A stretch of DNA of 64,000 nucleotides from Georgenia sp. SYP-B2076. Lineage in GTDB: Bacteria > Actinomycetota > Actinomycetes > Actinomycetales > Actinomycetaceae. Each line of letters begins with the position of its first letter. Within the stretch, counting starts at the first letter, position 1. Of the stretch, positions 47,077-55,808 are shown in pieces. The notes beneath the pieces are model-generated. The model was not told where the DNA came from and ran no database searches. It was given only the letters and a program-made list of their open reading frames with translations. The stretch lies in NCBI RefSeq assembly GCF_003991205.1, contig NZ_RXOZ01000033.1, positions 62,001 through 126,000 on the forward strand, read 5' to 3'. Made by a program: the position numbers and the translations under genes.

Positions 47077-47177
47077 ATGCGCACCGGGAACATCCCCGGC
47101 AACAGTGGACCAGCATAGCGGATCGCCGCACGCCCCCTAAATCCGACGGCCGTGGTCTAGGTCACGTCCCCGCGCGG

Positions 47178-47897
47178 TCAGGGCCGTTCGGCCGTCTCCT
47201 GCGCCGCCGACGCCTCCCTGGTCTGCGGCCCGCCTGCCCCGGCCGCCGCCTCCTTCGCCAGCTGCGCCACGACGAGCGCCGACGACGTGGCGGAGACCTC
47301 GGCGGCGGCCTTCTTCGCGGCCTTGGAGTCGGGGCCGTCTCCCGAGGGGAAGAGCACCGTGCGGTAGTACCGGAGCTCGTCGATGGACTCCAGGATGTCG
47401 GCGAGCGCCCGGTGCCCGCCGTTCTTGGCCGGGGACTGGAAGTACGCGCGCGGGTACCAGCGGCGGGCGAGCTCCTTGATCGAGGAGACGTCGATGATGC
47501 GGTAGTGCAGGTGCTCGACGAGGTCGGGCATGTCCCGGGCGAGGAACGAGCGGTCCGTGCCCACCGAGTTCCCCGCGAGCGGGGCCCTGCGCGGCTCGGG
47601 CACCCACTGCTTGACGTACTCGAGGACCCTCTCATGCGCCTCGGCCATGGTCAGCCCGTCGTCGAGCTCGGTGAGCAGGCCGGAGCTCGTGTGCATGGTC
47701 CGCACGACGTCGTCCATCTGCTCGACCGTCCCGGGGGTGGGGGCGATGACCAGGTCGATGCCCGCGTCGAGCGGCCTCAGCTCCGAGTCGGTGACGACGA
47801 CGGCGACCTCGATGAGGGCGTCCTTGGCAAGGTTCAGCCCAGTCATCTCGCAGTCGATCCAGACGATGGCGTCCTGGGGTGCAGTGTTTCGGCTCAC
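47178..47897 (-). CDS. orn: Oligoribonuclease
   Basis: Orn is a DEDD 3'-5' exonuclease that degrades 2-5-nt RNAs and pGpG. The 239-aa protein has WIDCEMTGLNLAKDALIEVA (first Asp/Glu), GNSVGTDRSFLARDMP and HRALADILESIDELRYYR. A C-terminal Ala/Glu-rich extension of about 40 residues beyond the usual domain looks disordered. GTG 47897 is 6 nt from a TACCCT box at 47904-47909 (leaderless). It is divergent from the CDF transporter. Confidence 0.95.
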   Translation of the reverse strand: MSRNTAPQDAIVWIDCEMTGLNLAKDALIEVAVVVTDSELRPLDAGIDLVIAPTPGTVEQMDDVVRTMHTSSGLLTELDDGLTMAEAHERVLEYVKQWVPEPRRAPLAGNSVGTDRSFLARDMPDLVEHLHYRIIDVSSIKELARRWYPRAYFQSPAKNGGHRALADILESIDELRYYRTVLFPSGDGPDSKAAKKAAAEVSATSSALVVAQLAKEAAAGAGGPQTREASAAQETAERP

Positions 47898-47903
47898 CGG
47901 GCA

Positions 47904-47909
47904 AGGGTA
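47904..47909 (-). promoter_or_regulatory. Leaderless -10 box (TACCCT) for orn
   Basis: On the minus strand TACCCT ends 6 nt before GTG 47897. Confidence 0.6.
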
Positions 47910-48018
47910 GCCGCGGCCGCCCCGTGCGCCCCCATTCCCTGGGGCGCTCCGCATTCCTGCCCGGTTCGGCGTCCCACCCGGTTCCCCATCCCGCCCGGCG
48001 CGGCGGCGGCCGCGGTGC

Positions 48019-48024
48019 TGCAAT
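48019..48024 (+). promoter_or_regulatory. Leaderless -10 box (TGCAAT) for the CDF transporter
   Basis: TGCAAT ends 6 nt before ATG 48031. It lacks the T-A start of the consensus but keeps the final T. Confidence 0.4.
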
Positions 48025-48030
48025 GGGCGG

Positions 48031-48969
48031 ATGAGCGTGACGGTCCTCGTGGCACTGCTGGCGAACCTGCTCGTGGCCGTCGCCAAGTCGGGGGCCGCCG
48101 CCGTGACCGGCTCCGCCTCGATGGTGGCCGAGGCCGCGCACTCCTGGGCGGACACCGGCAACGAGGTCCTCCTCGTGGTCGCGGACCGGCGGTCGCGCCA
48201 CGGGCCGGACGCCTCCCACCCGCTCGGCTACGGGCGCGAGGCCTACGTGTGGTCGATGTTCGCGGCCATCGGCCTCTTCGCCGCCGGGGCCGGCGTCTCC
48301 ATCACGCACGGGGTCCAGGAGCTGGTGCACCCGTCGCCCGCGTCCGACTTCGGTGTGGCGTACATCGTCCTCGCCATCGCGTTCGTGCTGGAGGGCATCT
48401 CGTTCCTCCAGGCGTTCCGACAGGTCAGGCGCGAGGCAAAGGCGGTCAGACGGGAGCTGCTGCAGCATGCCCTGGAGACCTCGGACCCCACGCTGCGCGC
48501 CGTCTTCGCCGAGGACGCCGCCGCCCTGGTCGGCCTGCTGATCGCGTTCGCGGGCGTGCTGGCCCACCAGATCACCGGCTCGCCGACGCCCGACGCGATC
48601 GGGTCGATCGCCGTCGGGCTGCTGCTGGGCGTCGTCGCCGGCGTCCTGCTCGACCGGAACCGGCGGTTCCTCGTGGGGGTGGAGGCGTCCCCGCACCTGA
48701 CCGCCGTCACCCTCAGGCACCTCATCGCCCTGCCCGACGTCGCGCGGGTGACGTACCTGCACATGGAGTTCGTCGGGCCGCGGCAGGTGTACCTCGTCGC
48801 GTCCGTGGACCTGCAGGGGGACGAGGCCGAGTCCCGCGTGGCGACGCGGCTGCGCTCGCTGGAGCGGCAGCTGGAGGAGCTCCCGCTCGTGCTCGAGGCC
48901 GTGCTCACCGTCTCGCGCCCCGACGCTCCCAGCCTCGTCCCGGGGGTGCCCTCACCCCCCAGGGCGTGA
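48031..48969 (+). CDS. Cation diffusion facilitator family transporter
   Basis: The 312-aa membrane protein should export a divalent cation such as Zn2+ in exchange for protons. It has about six helices and a cytoplasmic C-terminal domain. The first metal half-site AHSWADTGNE (HxxxD) in helix 2 is intact. In helix 5 the usual HxxxD is FAEDAAALVG, as in the ZnT9/SLC30A9-like branch, where metal selectivity and mechanism differ. The His-rich loop of classical zinc exporters is missing. The start is leaderless ATG 48031. No metal-responsive regulator is adjacent except the convergent TetR gene. Confidence 0.87.
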   Translation: MSVTVLVALLANLLVAVAKSGAAAVTGSASMVAEAAHSWADTGNEVLLVVADRRSRHGPDASHPLGYGREAYVWSMFAAIGLFAAGAGVSITHGVQELVHPSPASDFGVAYIVLAIAFVLEGISFLQAFRQVRREAKAVRRELLQHALETSDPTLRAVFAEDAAALVGLLIAFAGVLAHQITGSPTPDAIGSIAVGLLLGVVAGVLLDRNRRFLVGVEASPHLTAVTLRHLIALPDVARVTYLHMEFVGPRQVYLVASVDLQGDEAESRVATRLRSLERQLEELPLVLEAVLTVSRPDAPSLVPGVPSPPRA

Positions 48970-48971
48970 GA

Positions 48972-48986
48972 GGTCATCTACTGACC
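48972..48986. repeat. Dispersed repeat copy GGTCATCTACTGACC
   Basis: This 15-nt imperfect palindrome (arms GGTCA/TGACC) shares 14 nt exactly with the complement of 35424-35437. It also resembles the GGTCATCTCCT loops after ppc. It lies between the convergent CDF and TetR genes. Confidence 0.6.
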
Positions 48987-49003
48987 GGGTCCGAACATCC
49001 CAC

Positions 49004-49597
49004 TCACGCCGGGACGGGTCGCCACACCATGGGCCCGCCGGCGATGAAGGCGTTCACGGTCGCCGGGACGTCCAGGTCCTCCTCGACGAGGACGGACTCG
49101 AGGAGACCGTAGGCGCCGAAACCGAGCACCCGGGCGGCGGTCTTGACGTCGACGTCGACGGTGGCGCCCTCGGGCGCGGCGAGCTGGCGGGCCGCCCGGG
49201 CCGCGGTCTTCTCCGCCTGCCGGATGAGTCTGTCGCAGACGGCACGCACCACGGCGGGGTCCCCGTCAGGGCCCAGGAAGGCGGCATAGACGTGGCGGCG
49301 CTCGACGACGTGGCTCACCAGTGCGGTCAGCCACCCCGCGTACTCCTCCATGTCGTCCGTGCCCGGTGCGGCGGGGGCGGCGATCCGCGTCAGCAGGTCG
49401 GCGACGAGTGTCTCGGCAAGTTCGGCGACGCTGTCGAAGTGCTTGTAGAAGGTCGTGCGGTGCACACCGGCGCGCCGGCACAGCGCCGAGACATCGATGT
49501 CGGCCGGCGGCATCTCCTCGGCCATGTCCATCAGGGCCTCCTGGAGCGCAGCGAGGGTGCGCTGGGCGCGCGGGTCCGAGCTTCGGTAAGCAGCCAT
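49004..49597 (-). CDS. TetR family transcriptional regulator
   Basis: The 197-aa protein has an N-terminal helix-turn-helix: RTLAALQEALMDMAEEMPPA, IDVSALCRRAGVHRTTFYKH, FDSVAELAETLV. The C-terminal ligand domain is all-helical with no recognisable specificity. ATG 49597 gives MAAYRSSDPR; a GTG at 49618 is an alternative start. An AT-rich stretch with TTATAG (49623-49628, minus strand) may be part of its promoter. It is divergent from nothing close by, and its target genes are not obvious. Confidence 0.87.
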   Translation of the reverse strand: MAAYRSSDPRAQRTLAALQEALMDMAEEMPPADIDVSALCRRAGVHRTTFYKHFDSVAELAETLVADLLTRIAAPAAPGTDDMEEYAGWLTALVSHVVERRHVYAAFLGPDGDPAVVRAVCDRLIRQAEKTAARAARQLAAPEGATVDVDVKTAARVLGFGAYGLLESVLVEEDLDVPATVNAFIAGGPMVWRPVPA

Positions 49598-49674
49598 GGA
49601 CGTAATGTCGCAGGTCACAGGGCTATAAGTCCATTGGTGCTACGAATGATGGCCAGCGGGCTCCGCGGGACAGC

Positions 49675-49700
49675 GCGCGGACGGTGCCCAGCGCGGACGG

Positions 49701-49705
<5 letters not shown>
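49675..49705. repeat. 15-nt direct repeat at the tRNA-Arg 3' end
   Basis: GCGCGGACGGTGCCC occurs at 49675-49689 and 49691-49705. The second copy covers the last five bases of tRNA-Arg. Confidence 0.7.
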
Positions 49706-49773
<68 letters not shown>

Positions 49774-49866
49774 CGCACTACCAGAGATTAGCGGCACGGG
49801 CCCCCCTCCCGCGGCGACCCCCACGTGCGCACCGGCGCGCGTCCCGTCGCACCCTGTCGTATCGCC

Positions 49867-49872
49867 GATAAT
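49867..49872 (+). promoter_or_regulatory. Leaderless -10 box (GATAAT) for the GTPase pair
   Basis: GATAAT ends 6 nt before GTG 49879. Confidence 0.6.
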
Positions 49873-49878
49873 GGCCGG

Positions 49879-51540
49879 GTGCCCCCTCAGCCCACGGATG
49901 TCGTCGACCGCGCCGGCGTCGACCGCGCCGATGCCGGGCCCACCGACGCCGGGCGCGGGGACGTCCCGCCGTCCGCCCGCGTCGGCGTCCTCACGGACCT
50001 GCGGGCCCACGTGGAGCGTGTGCGCCTCCCGCTCGACGTCCCGGGCGCACCCCAGCTGCGCGCGCTGCGCGAGGAGCTGCTGACCCAGATCGACACCCGC
50101 CTGCTCCCGCGGCTGCGCGAACCCGCGGCGCCCGCCGTCGTCGTCCTCGCCGGCTCCAGCGGTGTGGGGAAGTCCACGCTGCTCAACTCGGTGGTCGGCG
50201 CGGACGTCAGCGCGGCGGGCGTGCTGCGCCCGACGACGCGCCGGGCCGTCCTGGCGGTCCACCCGGACGACGCCGCCGCGCTCCGCGCGAACCCGCTCGC
50301 CGGTCAGGTCGACGTCGTCACGGACGACGTCGTGCCCGCGGGCCTGGCGCTGCTGGACGCGCCCGACATGGACTCCGTCCACGCCGAGCACCGCGTCACG
50401 GCGGCCGCGCTGCTGGACGCGGCGGACCTGTGGGTGTTCGTGACCACCGCCGCCCGCTACGGGGACGCCCTGCCGTGGCGCCTGCTCACTCGCGCCGAGG
50501 AGCAGGGCGTGGCCACCGCCGTCGTGCTCAACCGGGTGCCGGCGCGCGTGCTGGCGGAGGTCCGCCGCGACCTCCTCTCCCGCATGGCCGCCCTCGGTCT
50601 GGGCTCGGCACCGCTGTTCCTCGTCCCGGACGCCGGCCCGCACGAGGGGCCGCTCGATCCCGCTGCGGTCGCCGAGCTCGGCGGCTGGCTCTCGCTGGTG
50701 GCGGGCCGCCACCAGCTGGCCGGGATCGTGCGCCGCACCGATCGTGGCGCGCTGACCGGGATGGCGGACCAGCTGCTCGCCCTCGCCGCGGGGGTCGAGG
50801 CCCAGGTGGACGCGACGGCGGAGCTTCGGGCCGCCGCGGCCGACGCCGCGAGCGCGGGCGCCCTGGCGGTGGCCGACGCGATCCGTGAGGGCCGCGCGGC
50901 GGACGGCGCCCCCACGACCCGCTGGCTCGCGCTCACCTCGACCGGCGGCCCGCTCGCCCCGGTGGTCGCCGGGGCCCGGGTGCGGGCCGGCTGGCGCGGG
51001 CGCGCGCTGGCCGACCGGAGCGCCGCCGCGCGCGCGGCGGGGGTGGAGGCCGCGGCGGAGGTGGAGGCAGTCCTCGGGGACGCCCTCCGCGCCGCCGCCG
51101 CGGCGGCGCTCGCGGCCTGGCAGCCGGTCCGCCTCGGCGCGCAGCGGCTCGGGGGGCCCGCCGCGCCGACGTCCGCGCTGGGCGCCGTCCCGTCGGCCGG
51201 GTCACGGGCCGCCGGCGCCGTGCAGGCCTGGCGGGACCGGGTGCTCGCCGACGCCGCGCCCCTGGCGCCGCGCGTCGCCAGGGTGATGGACGCCGAGTCG
51301 CTGGCCGCCCTCGTCGTGGCGGCCGCGGCGGGACTGCGCGGGGCGAGCGTCGCGGTCGGGACCACGCTGGGCGACGACGGCGCGGCGCTGGTCGAGCGGG
51401 CCCGTGCGGACCTCCTGGGCCGCGCCGGGGAGGCCGTGCGCGGCGCCGTCCAGCCGTACCTCGACGCGCTCGACCCGCCGGCCCCCGAGCTCGCCGCCGC
51501 CCTGCGGCTGCGCGCCGCCGACCTCCGGGAGCAGGCATGA
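49879..51540 (+). CDS. Dynamin-like/YfjP-type GTPase, first of a tandem pair
   Basis: The 553-aa protein has a disordered acidic N-terminus, then a GTPase domain with G1 GSSGVGKST, G3 DAPDMDS and a G4 position occupied by LNRVPA instead of NKxD. Guanine specificity may therefore be relaxed. The rest is an Ala-rich helical region (about residues 290-550). No membrane helix is evident, unlike its partner. The start is leaderless GTG 49879. It overlaps the next GTPase gene by 4 nt, which suggests a heterodimer. Tandem GTPases of this kind are common in actinobacteria, but their function is not established. Confidence 0.82.
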   Translation: MPPQPTDVVDRAGVDRADAGPTDAGRGDVPPSARVGVLTDLRAHVERVRLPLDVPGAPQLRALREELLTQIDTRLLPRLREPAAPAVVVLAGSSGVGKSTLLNSVVGADVSAAGVLRPTTRRAVLAVHPDDAAALRANPLAGQVDVVTDDVVPAGLALLDAPDMDSVHAEHRVTAAALLDAADLWVFVTTAARYGDALPWRLLTRAEEQGVATAVVLNRVPARVLAEVRRDLLSRMAALGLGSAPLFLVPDAGPHEGPLDPAAVAELGGWLSLVAGRHQLAGIVRRTDRGALTGMADQLLALAAGVEAQVDATAELRAAAADAASAGALAVADAIREGRAADGAPTTRWLALTSTGGPLAPVVAGARVRAGWRGRALADRSAAARAAGVEAAAEVEAVLGDALRAAAAAALAAWQPVRLGAQRLGGPAAPTSALGAVPSAGSRAAGAVQAWRDRVLADAAPLAPRVARVMDAESLAALVVAAAAGLRGASVAVGTTLGDDGAALVERARADLLGRAGEAVRGAVQPYLDALDPPAPELAAALRLRAADLREQA

Positions 51541-53018
51541 CCTTGACGACCACCGTGACGGCGACGCCGGCGCGGCACACCCCGCACGGGGCGGCGCTCG
51601 CCGACCGCGCCGCCGCGCTGACGGCCGCGCTCGACACGGCGGGCGCGCAGGTCGACCCCTTCGTGGCCGCCCGGGCCCGCGAGGGCCTCGCCGGCGTGCA
51701 GGCACGCCTCGCCGTCGGCGTGGACCGCACCGTGGTGGCCCTCGTGGGCGGCACCGGTTCGGGCAAGTCCTCGCTGTTCAACGCCATCTCCGGGCTGCGC
51801 TTCGCCGACGTCGGCGCCCTGCGGCCGACGACGGACGAGGCGGCGGCCTGCGTGTGGGGCGGCAACGCGGACGCGCTCCTGGACTTCCTCGAGGTCTCGC
51901 CGGCGCGGCGCATCGAGCGGGAGTCCGTGCTCGACGGCGAGAACGAGCGGGCGCTGCACGGGATGGTGCTCCTCGACCTGCCCGACCACGACTCCATCGC
52001 CCTGGAGCACGCGGCCGAGGTGGATCGGCTCCTGCCCCTGACCGACGTGCTGGTCTGGGTGGTGGACCCGCAGAAGTACGCCGACAACGCCCTGCACGAG
52101 CGCTACCTGACCGCCCTGCGCGGGCGTCAGGAGAACATGCTCGTGCTGGTCAACCAGGTCGACACGATCCCGCCCGCAGCCGTCGAGCGGGTCCGGGAGG
52201 ACGTGCGGGCCCTGCTGGTCGCCGACGGCCTAGACCGGGTGGAGGTCCTGGCGACGTCGGCGCTCGAGCACACCGGCATCGAGGCGGTACGCGAGCGGCT
52301 CGGCCGGGCCGTCGCCCGGCCGTCCGTGGCGGCCAGCACCGCCGCCGCCGAGGTCGACGCGGTGTGCGCGCGCCTCGCCCCGGCGGTCGGCGCCGCGGGC
52401 GCCGACGCGACCCCCGGCGAGGTCGCCGTGGCCGACGCCGCGGCCGCCCTGGCCCGCGCGGGCGGAGCCGTGGCGCTCGCCGACTCGCTCCGGCCCTCGG
52501 GCCGCGGGGACGGCCCCGCCCGGCCCGAACCAGCGGCGGAGGCGGCCGTGGCGGCCCTGCGGGACGGCTGGGTGGCCCGGGCCCGGGAAGGGCTGCCGGC
52601 CCGCTGGGCGGCGGCGGTCGACGAGGCGGTCGCGCCCGCGGCCACGCTGCGCGCGGCCGTGACCGAGGCCGTCGGCGCCGTCGCGGTGCCGGCGGCACGC
52701 AGCCGGCGCGCGGACCGCCAGATCCTGTTGGCGGCCCTCTTCGCCGTCGCCGGGGCCGGCTGGGCCGCCGTCGCGCTGGTCCAGGCGTCCGGATGGCTCG
52801 TGGTCCTCGCGCCGGCGGCCGTCGCCGTGGCCGCGGGCGCCGTGCTGCTCGCCCGCGCCCGGGCCGTCCGGCGGGCCGACGTCGCGGCCCTGTCCGCGGA
52901 CTACGTCGAGCAGGTGACAGTGCGGTGCCGCCGCGTCGTGGAGGAACAGCTGGTGTCGCCGGTGGCGCTCGTCCTGGGCCGCCACCGTCAGCTGCGCGGG
53001 GCGCTCGACCACCGCTGA
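51537..53018 (+). CDS. Membrane-anchored dynamin-like/YfjP-type GTPase, second of the pair
   Basis: The 493-aa protein has G1 GGTGSGKSS, G2-like threonines in RPTTDEAAAC, G3 DLPDHDS and G4 NQVD, a complete GTP site. Two C-terminal helices (ILLAALFAVAGAGWAAVALV and WLVVLAPAAVAVAAGAVLLA) would anchor it in the membrane. A central Ala-rich helical stalk precedes them. ATG 51537 overlaps the upstream stop. The combination of an intact, membrane-bound GTPase and a degenerate soluble partner suggests a membrane-remodelling or sensing pair; this is inference. Confidence 0.85.
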   Translation: MTLTTTVTATPARHTPHGAALADRAAALTAALDTAGAQVDPFVAARAREGLAGVQARLAVGVDRTVVALVGGTGSGKSSLFNAISGLRFADVGALRPTTDEAAACVWGGNADALLDFLEVSPARRIERESVLDGENERALHGMVLLDLPDHDSIALEHAAEVDRLLPLTDVLVWVVDPQKYADNALHERYLTALRGRQENMLVLVNQVDTIPPAAVERVREDVRALLVADGLDRVEVLATSALEHTGIEAVRERLGRAVARPSVAASTAAAEVDAVCARLAPAVGAAGADATPGEVAVADAAAALARAGGAVALADSLRPSGRGDGPARPEPAAEAAVAALRDGWVARAREGLPARWAAAVDEAVAPAATLRAAVTEAVGAVAVPAARSRRADRQILLAALFAVAGAGWAAVALVQASGWLVVLAPAAVAVAAGAVLLARARAVRRADVAALSADYVEQVTVRCRRVVEEQLVSPVALVLGRHRQLRGALDHR

Positions 53019-53034
53019 CACCGGTACGTCCACA

Positions 53035-53058
53035 GCACGCGCTGATGCCGTCGCGTGC
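53035..53058. promoter_or_regulatory. 7-bp inverted repeat in the GTPase-ssb gap
   Basis: GCACGCG (53035-53041) and CGCGTGC (53052-53058) with a 10-nt spacer lie in the 135-bp gap. It could be a weak terminator or an operator. Confidence 0.35.
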
Positions 53059-53153
53059 ACAGTCCGGGCGGCGTGGCCTGTCACCCACCCGCCGGGACCG
53101 GCACCGTGGCGCCCGGGGCCGGCGCCGGGCCCGCCCCGGACGGAGGAGCGAGC

Positions 53154-53720
53154 ATGAGCGACAAGGTCGAGATCACGGTCCGCGGCCGGGTGGGCACCGA
53201 GCCGGTGCGCCGGGTCGGGGCGAGCGGCACCACGTGGGTCACGTTCCGCCTGGGGGCCACGCCCCGGGCGCGCGACCGCGTCACCGGGGAGTACAAGAAC
53301 ACCGAGACCCAGTGGTTCACCGTCAAGACGTGGGGCGACTTCGCCGAGAACGTCGGGGTCTCCCTCGGCCGCGGCGTCCCCGTCCTCGTCCAGGGCAGGG
53401 TCTACGTCGACACGTGGTCCGGGGAGGGCGGCGAGCGCTGGGACCACGTGATCCACGCCCAGACCATCGGGGTGGAGCTGTTCGGCGGCACCGTGAAGTA
53501 CCTCCGGACGATCCGGGAGAGCGCCGCCGCACCGCCCGAGGGGGCGCCGGGCGCCACCCCGGACCTCACCGGACTGGACGGCCAGGGGGAGCGTCCGCTG
53601 TCCGACGGCGCGCCCGCGGCGCGCCCAGTGGACCCGGGGGACGACCCCGAGGACGGCACCGACCTCGACGAGAAGCGGCCCGGCTACCTGATGTCGGACT
53701 CGGGGATCCCCGTCGGGTGA
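53154..53720 (+). CDS. ssb: Single-stranded DNA-binding protein, SsbB-like paralogue
   Basis: The 188-aa protein has an N-terminal OB fold (about 1-115) with ITVRGRVGTEPV, WFTVKTWGDFAENV and RGVPVLVQGRVYVDTW. The acidic linker lacks the classic DDDIPF-type tip; instead it ends MSDSGIPVG. It is not next to rpsF/rplI, the usual place of the main ssb. It precedes ettA, as does Rv2478c (SsbB) of M. tuberculosis. ATG 53154 follows GGAGGAG. A specialised role in recombination or stress is known for some SsbB paralogues. Confidence 0.88.
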   Translation: MSDKVEITVRGRVGTEPVRRVGASGTTWVTFRLGATPRARDRVTGEYKNTETQWFTVKTWGDFAENVGVSLGRGVPVLVQGRVYVDTWSGEGGERWDHVIHAQTIGVELFGGTVKYLRTIRESAAAPPEGAPGATPDLTGLDGQGERPLSDGAPAARPVDPGDDPEDGTDLDEKRPGYLMSDSGIPVG

Positions 53721-53925
53721 CCACCGCCGGGCGGCTCGCGGCCGGATGGCCTGCGCCGGCCGAGCCGTGCGGAGACTCACCGCCGGCCCGCCGGCCCGCC
53801 GGTCCGCCGGCGGGGCGGGCAGGCGACGGGTATCGGGGCGGTCGGGCACGTGGAGGAGCCCGCGCGGCTCGGGAGGGTGGGCAGCATCGCGTCCGGGCGA
53901 TGAGGGGCGGACCATGGGCGTGTCC

Positions 53926-53964
53926 TACCCTGGTACCCGAAGCGGCCTGCCTGGCGGGCAGGCC
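53926..53964 (+). promoter_or_regulatory. ettA promoter box and 5'-leader hairpin
   Basis: TACCCT (53926-53931) is a likely -10 box. GGCCTGCC (53944-53951) and GGCAGGCC (53957-53964) form an 8-bp hairpin in the leader, 29 nt before the start codon. The 270-bp gap otherwise holds a GCCCGCCG-rich stretch around 53782-53812. Confidence 0.45.
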
Positions 53965-53993
53965 GACCCCCACGCGAAGTGATGCGGAGAGCA

Positions 53994-55676
53994 GTGGCTG
54001 AGTACATCTACTCGATGGTCCGGGCGCGCAAGGCCCACGGTGACAAGGTCATCCTCGATGACGTCACCATGGCGTTCCTGCCCGGCGCGAAGATCGGCAT
54101 GGTCGGCCCCAACGGCGCCGGAAAGTCCACGATCCTGAAGATCATGGCCGGGCTGGACACCCCGTCCAACGGCGAGGCCCGGCTGACCCCCGGGTTCACG
54201 GTCGGCATCCTGCAGCAGGAGCCGCCGCTGAACGAGGAGAAGACGGTCCTCGGCAACGTCCAGGAGGGTGTCGCCGACATCCTCTCCAAGGTCGAGCGGT
54301 TCAACGAGATCGGCAACCTCATGGCCGAGCCCGACGCCGACTTCGACGCGCTCATGGACGAGATGGGCAAGCTCCAGACGGAGATCGACGCCCGCAACGC
54401 GTGGGACCTCGACGCCCAGCTGGCCCAGGCGATGGACGCGCTGCGCTGCCCGCCGCCGGACGCCGACGTCACCGTCCTGTCCGGCGGTGAGCGCCGCCGC
54501 GTGGCGCTGTGCAAGCTCCTCCTCGAGCAGCCCGACCTGCTGCTCCTCGACGAGCCCACGAACCACCTGGACGCCGAGTCCGTCCTGTGGCTCGAGCAGC
54601 ACCTGACCAAGTACCCCGGCGCCGTCATCGCCGTCACCCACGACCGGTACTTCCTCGACCACGTCGCCGAGTGGATCGCCGAGGTCGACCGCGGCCGCCT
54701 GTACCCCTACGAGGGCAACTACTCCACGTACCTGGAGAAGAAGGCCGCCCGACTGGACGTCCAGGGCAAGAAGGACGCCAAGCTCCAGAAGCGCCTGAAG
54801 GACGAGCTCGAGTGGGTCCGGTCCAGCGCCAAGGGCCGCCAGACCAAGTCCAAGGCACGTCTGGCCCGCTACGAGGAGATGGCCGCCGAGGCGGACCGCA
54901 CCCGCAAGCTTGACTTCGAGGAGATCCAGATCCCGCCGGGCCCGCGCCTGGGCTCCGTGGTCCTGGAGGCCGAGGGCGTCAAGAAGGGCTTCGGGGACCG
55001 GGTCCTCATCGAAGACCTGTCCTTCTCGTTGCCCCGCAACGGCATCGTCGGCGTCATCGGTCCCAACGGCGTCGGCAAGACCACGCTGTTCAAGACCATC
55101 GTGGGCCTCGAGCCGCTCGACGGCGGCGACCTCAAGATCGGCGAGACCGTCAAGCTCTCCTACGTCGACCAGAGCCGTGGGGGCATCGACCCCACCAAGA
55201 CGCTGTGGGAGGTCGTCTCCGACGGGCTGGACTTCATCCAGGTCGGCAACGTCGAGATGCCCTCGCGCGCCTACGTCTCCGCGTTCGGCTTCAAGGGGCC
55301 GGACCAGCAGAAGCCGGCGGGCGTGCTCTCCGGCGGTGAGCGCAACCGGCTGAACCTGGCCCTGACCCTCAAGCAGGGCGGGAACCTCCTGCTCCTCGAC
55401 GAGCCCACGAACGACCTGGACGTCGAGACCCTCGGGTCGCTGGAGAACGCCCTGCTGGAGTTCCCGGGCTGCGCCGTCGTCGTCACGCACGACCGGTGGT
55501 TCCTCGACCGGGTGGCCACGCACATCCTGGCCTACGAGGGCACCGAGGAGGACCCCGCGAACTGGTACTGGTTCGAGGGGAACTTCGACTCCTACGAGGC
55601 CAACAAGATCGAGCGGCTCGGCGCGGACGCGGCGCGCCCGCACTCCGTCACCTACCGCAAGCTCACGCGCGACTGA
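53994..55676 (+). CDS. ettA: Energy-dependent translational throttle protein EttA (ABC-F)
   Basis: EttA binds the ribosomal E site and gates entry into elongation according to the ATP/ADP ratio. The 560-aa protein has two ABC domains: Walker A GPNGAGKST and GPNGVGKTT, signatures LSGGERRRVAL and LSGGERNRLNL, Walker B LLLDEPTNHLD and LLLLDEPTNDLD. Between them lies the basic linker with KKDAKLQKRLKDELEWV. The start GTG 53994 gives MAEYIYSMVRARKAHG, the EttA N-terminus, with GGAGA 4 nt upstream. It is distinct from antibiotic-resistance ABC-F proteins by this sequence. Confidence 0.95.
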   Translation: MAEYIYSMVRARKAHGDKVILDDVTMAFLPGAKIGMVGPNGAGKSTILKIMAGLDTPSNGEARLTPGFTVGILQQEPPLNEEKTVLGNVQEGVADILSKVERFNEIGNLMAEPDADFDALMDEMGKLQTEIDARNAWDLDAQLAQAMDALRCPPPDADVTVLSGGERRRVALCKLLLEQPDLLLLDEPTNHLDAESVLWLEQHLTKYPGAVIAVTHDRYFLDHVAEWIAEVDRGRLYPYEGNYSTYLEKKAARLDVQGKKDAKLQKRLKDELEWVRSSAKGRQTKSKARLARYEEMAAEADRTRKLDFEEIQIPPGPRLGSVVLEAEGVKKGFGDRVLIEDLSFSLPRNGIVGVIGPNGVGKTTLFKTIVGLEPLDGGDLKIGETVKLSYVDQSRGGIDPTKTLWEVVSDGLDFIQVGNVEMPSRAYVSAFGFKGPDQQKPAGVLSGGERNRLNLALTLKQGGNLLLLDEPTNDLDVETLGSLENALLEFPGCAVVVTHDRWFLDRVATHILAYEGTEEDPANWYWFEGNFDSYEANKIERLGADAARPHSVTYRKLTRD

Positions 55677-55808
55677 TCGTCGGCCGGCCGGGCGGGGCCC
55701 ACAGGGTGCCGTCCGGCCGTCGTCGCTCAGACAGCGGCGGCCGCCGTGCGGCCGGCAGAACCGCCCGCACGGGCCGAGACGGCCGGGGGACCGGCGGGAG
55801 GGACCGGC

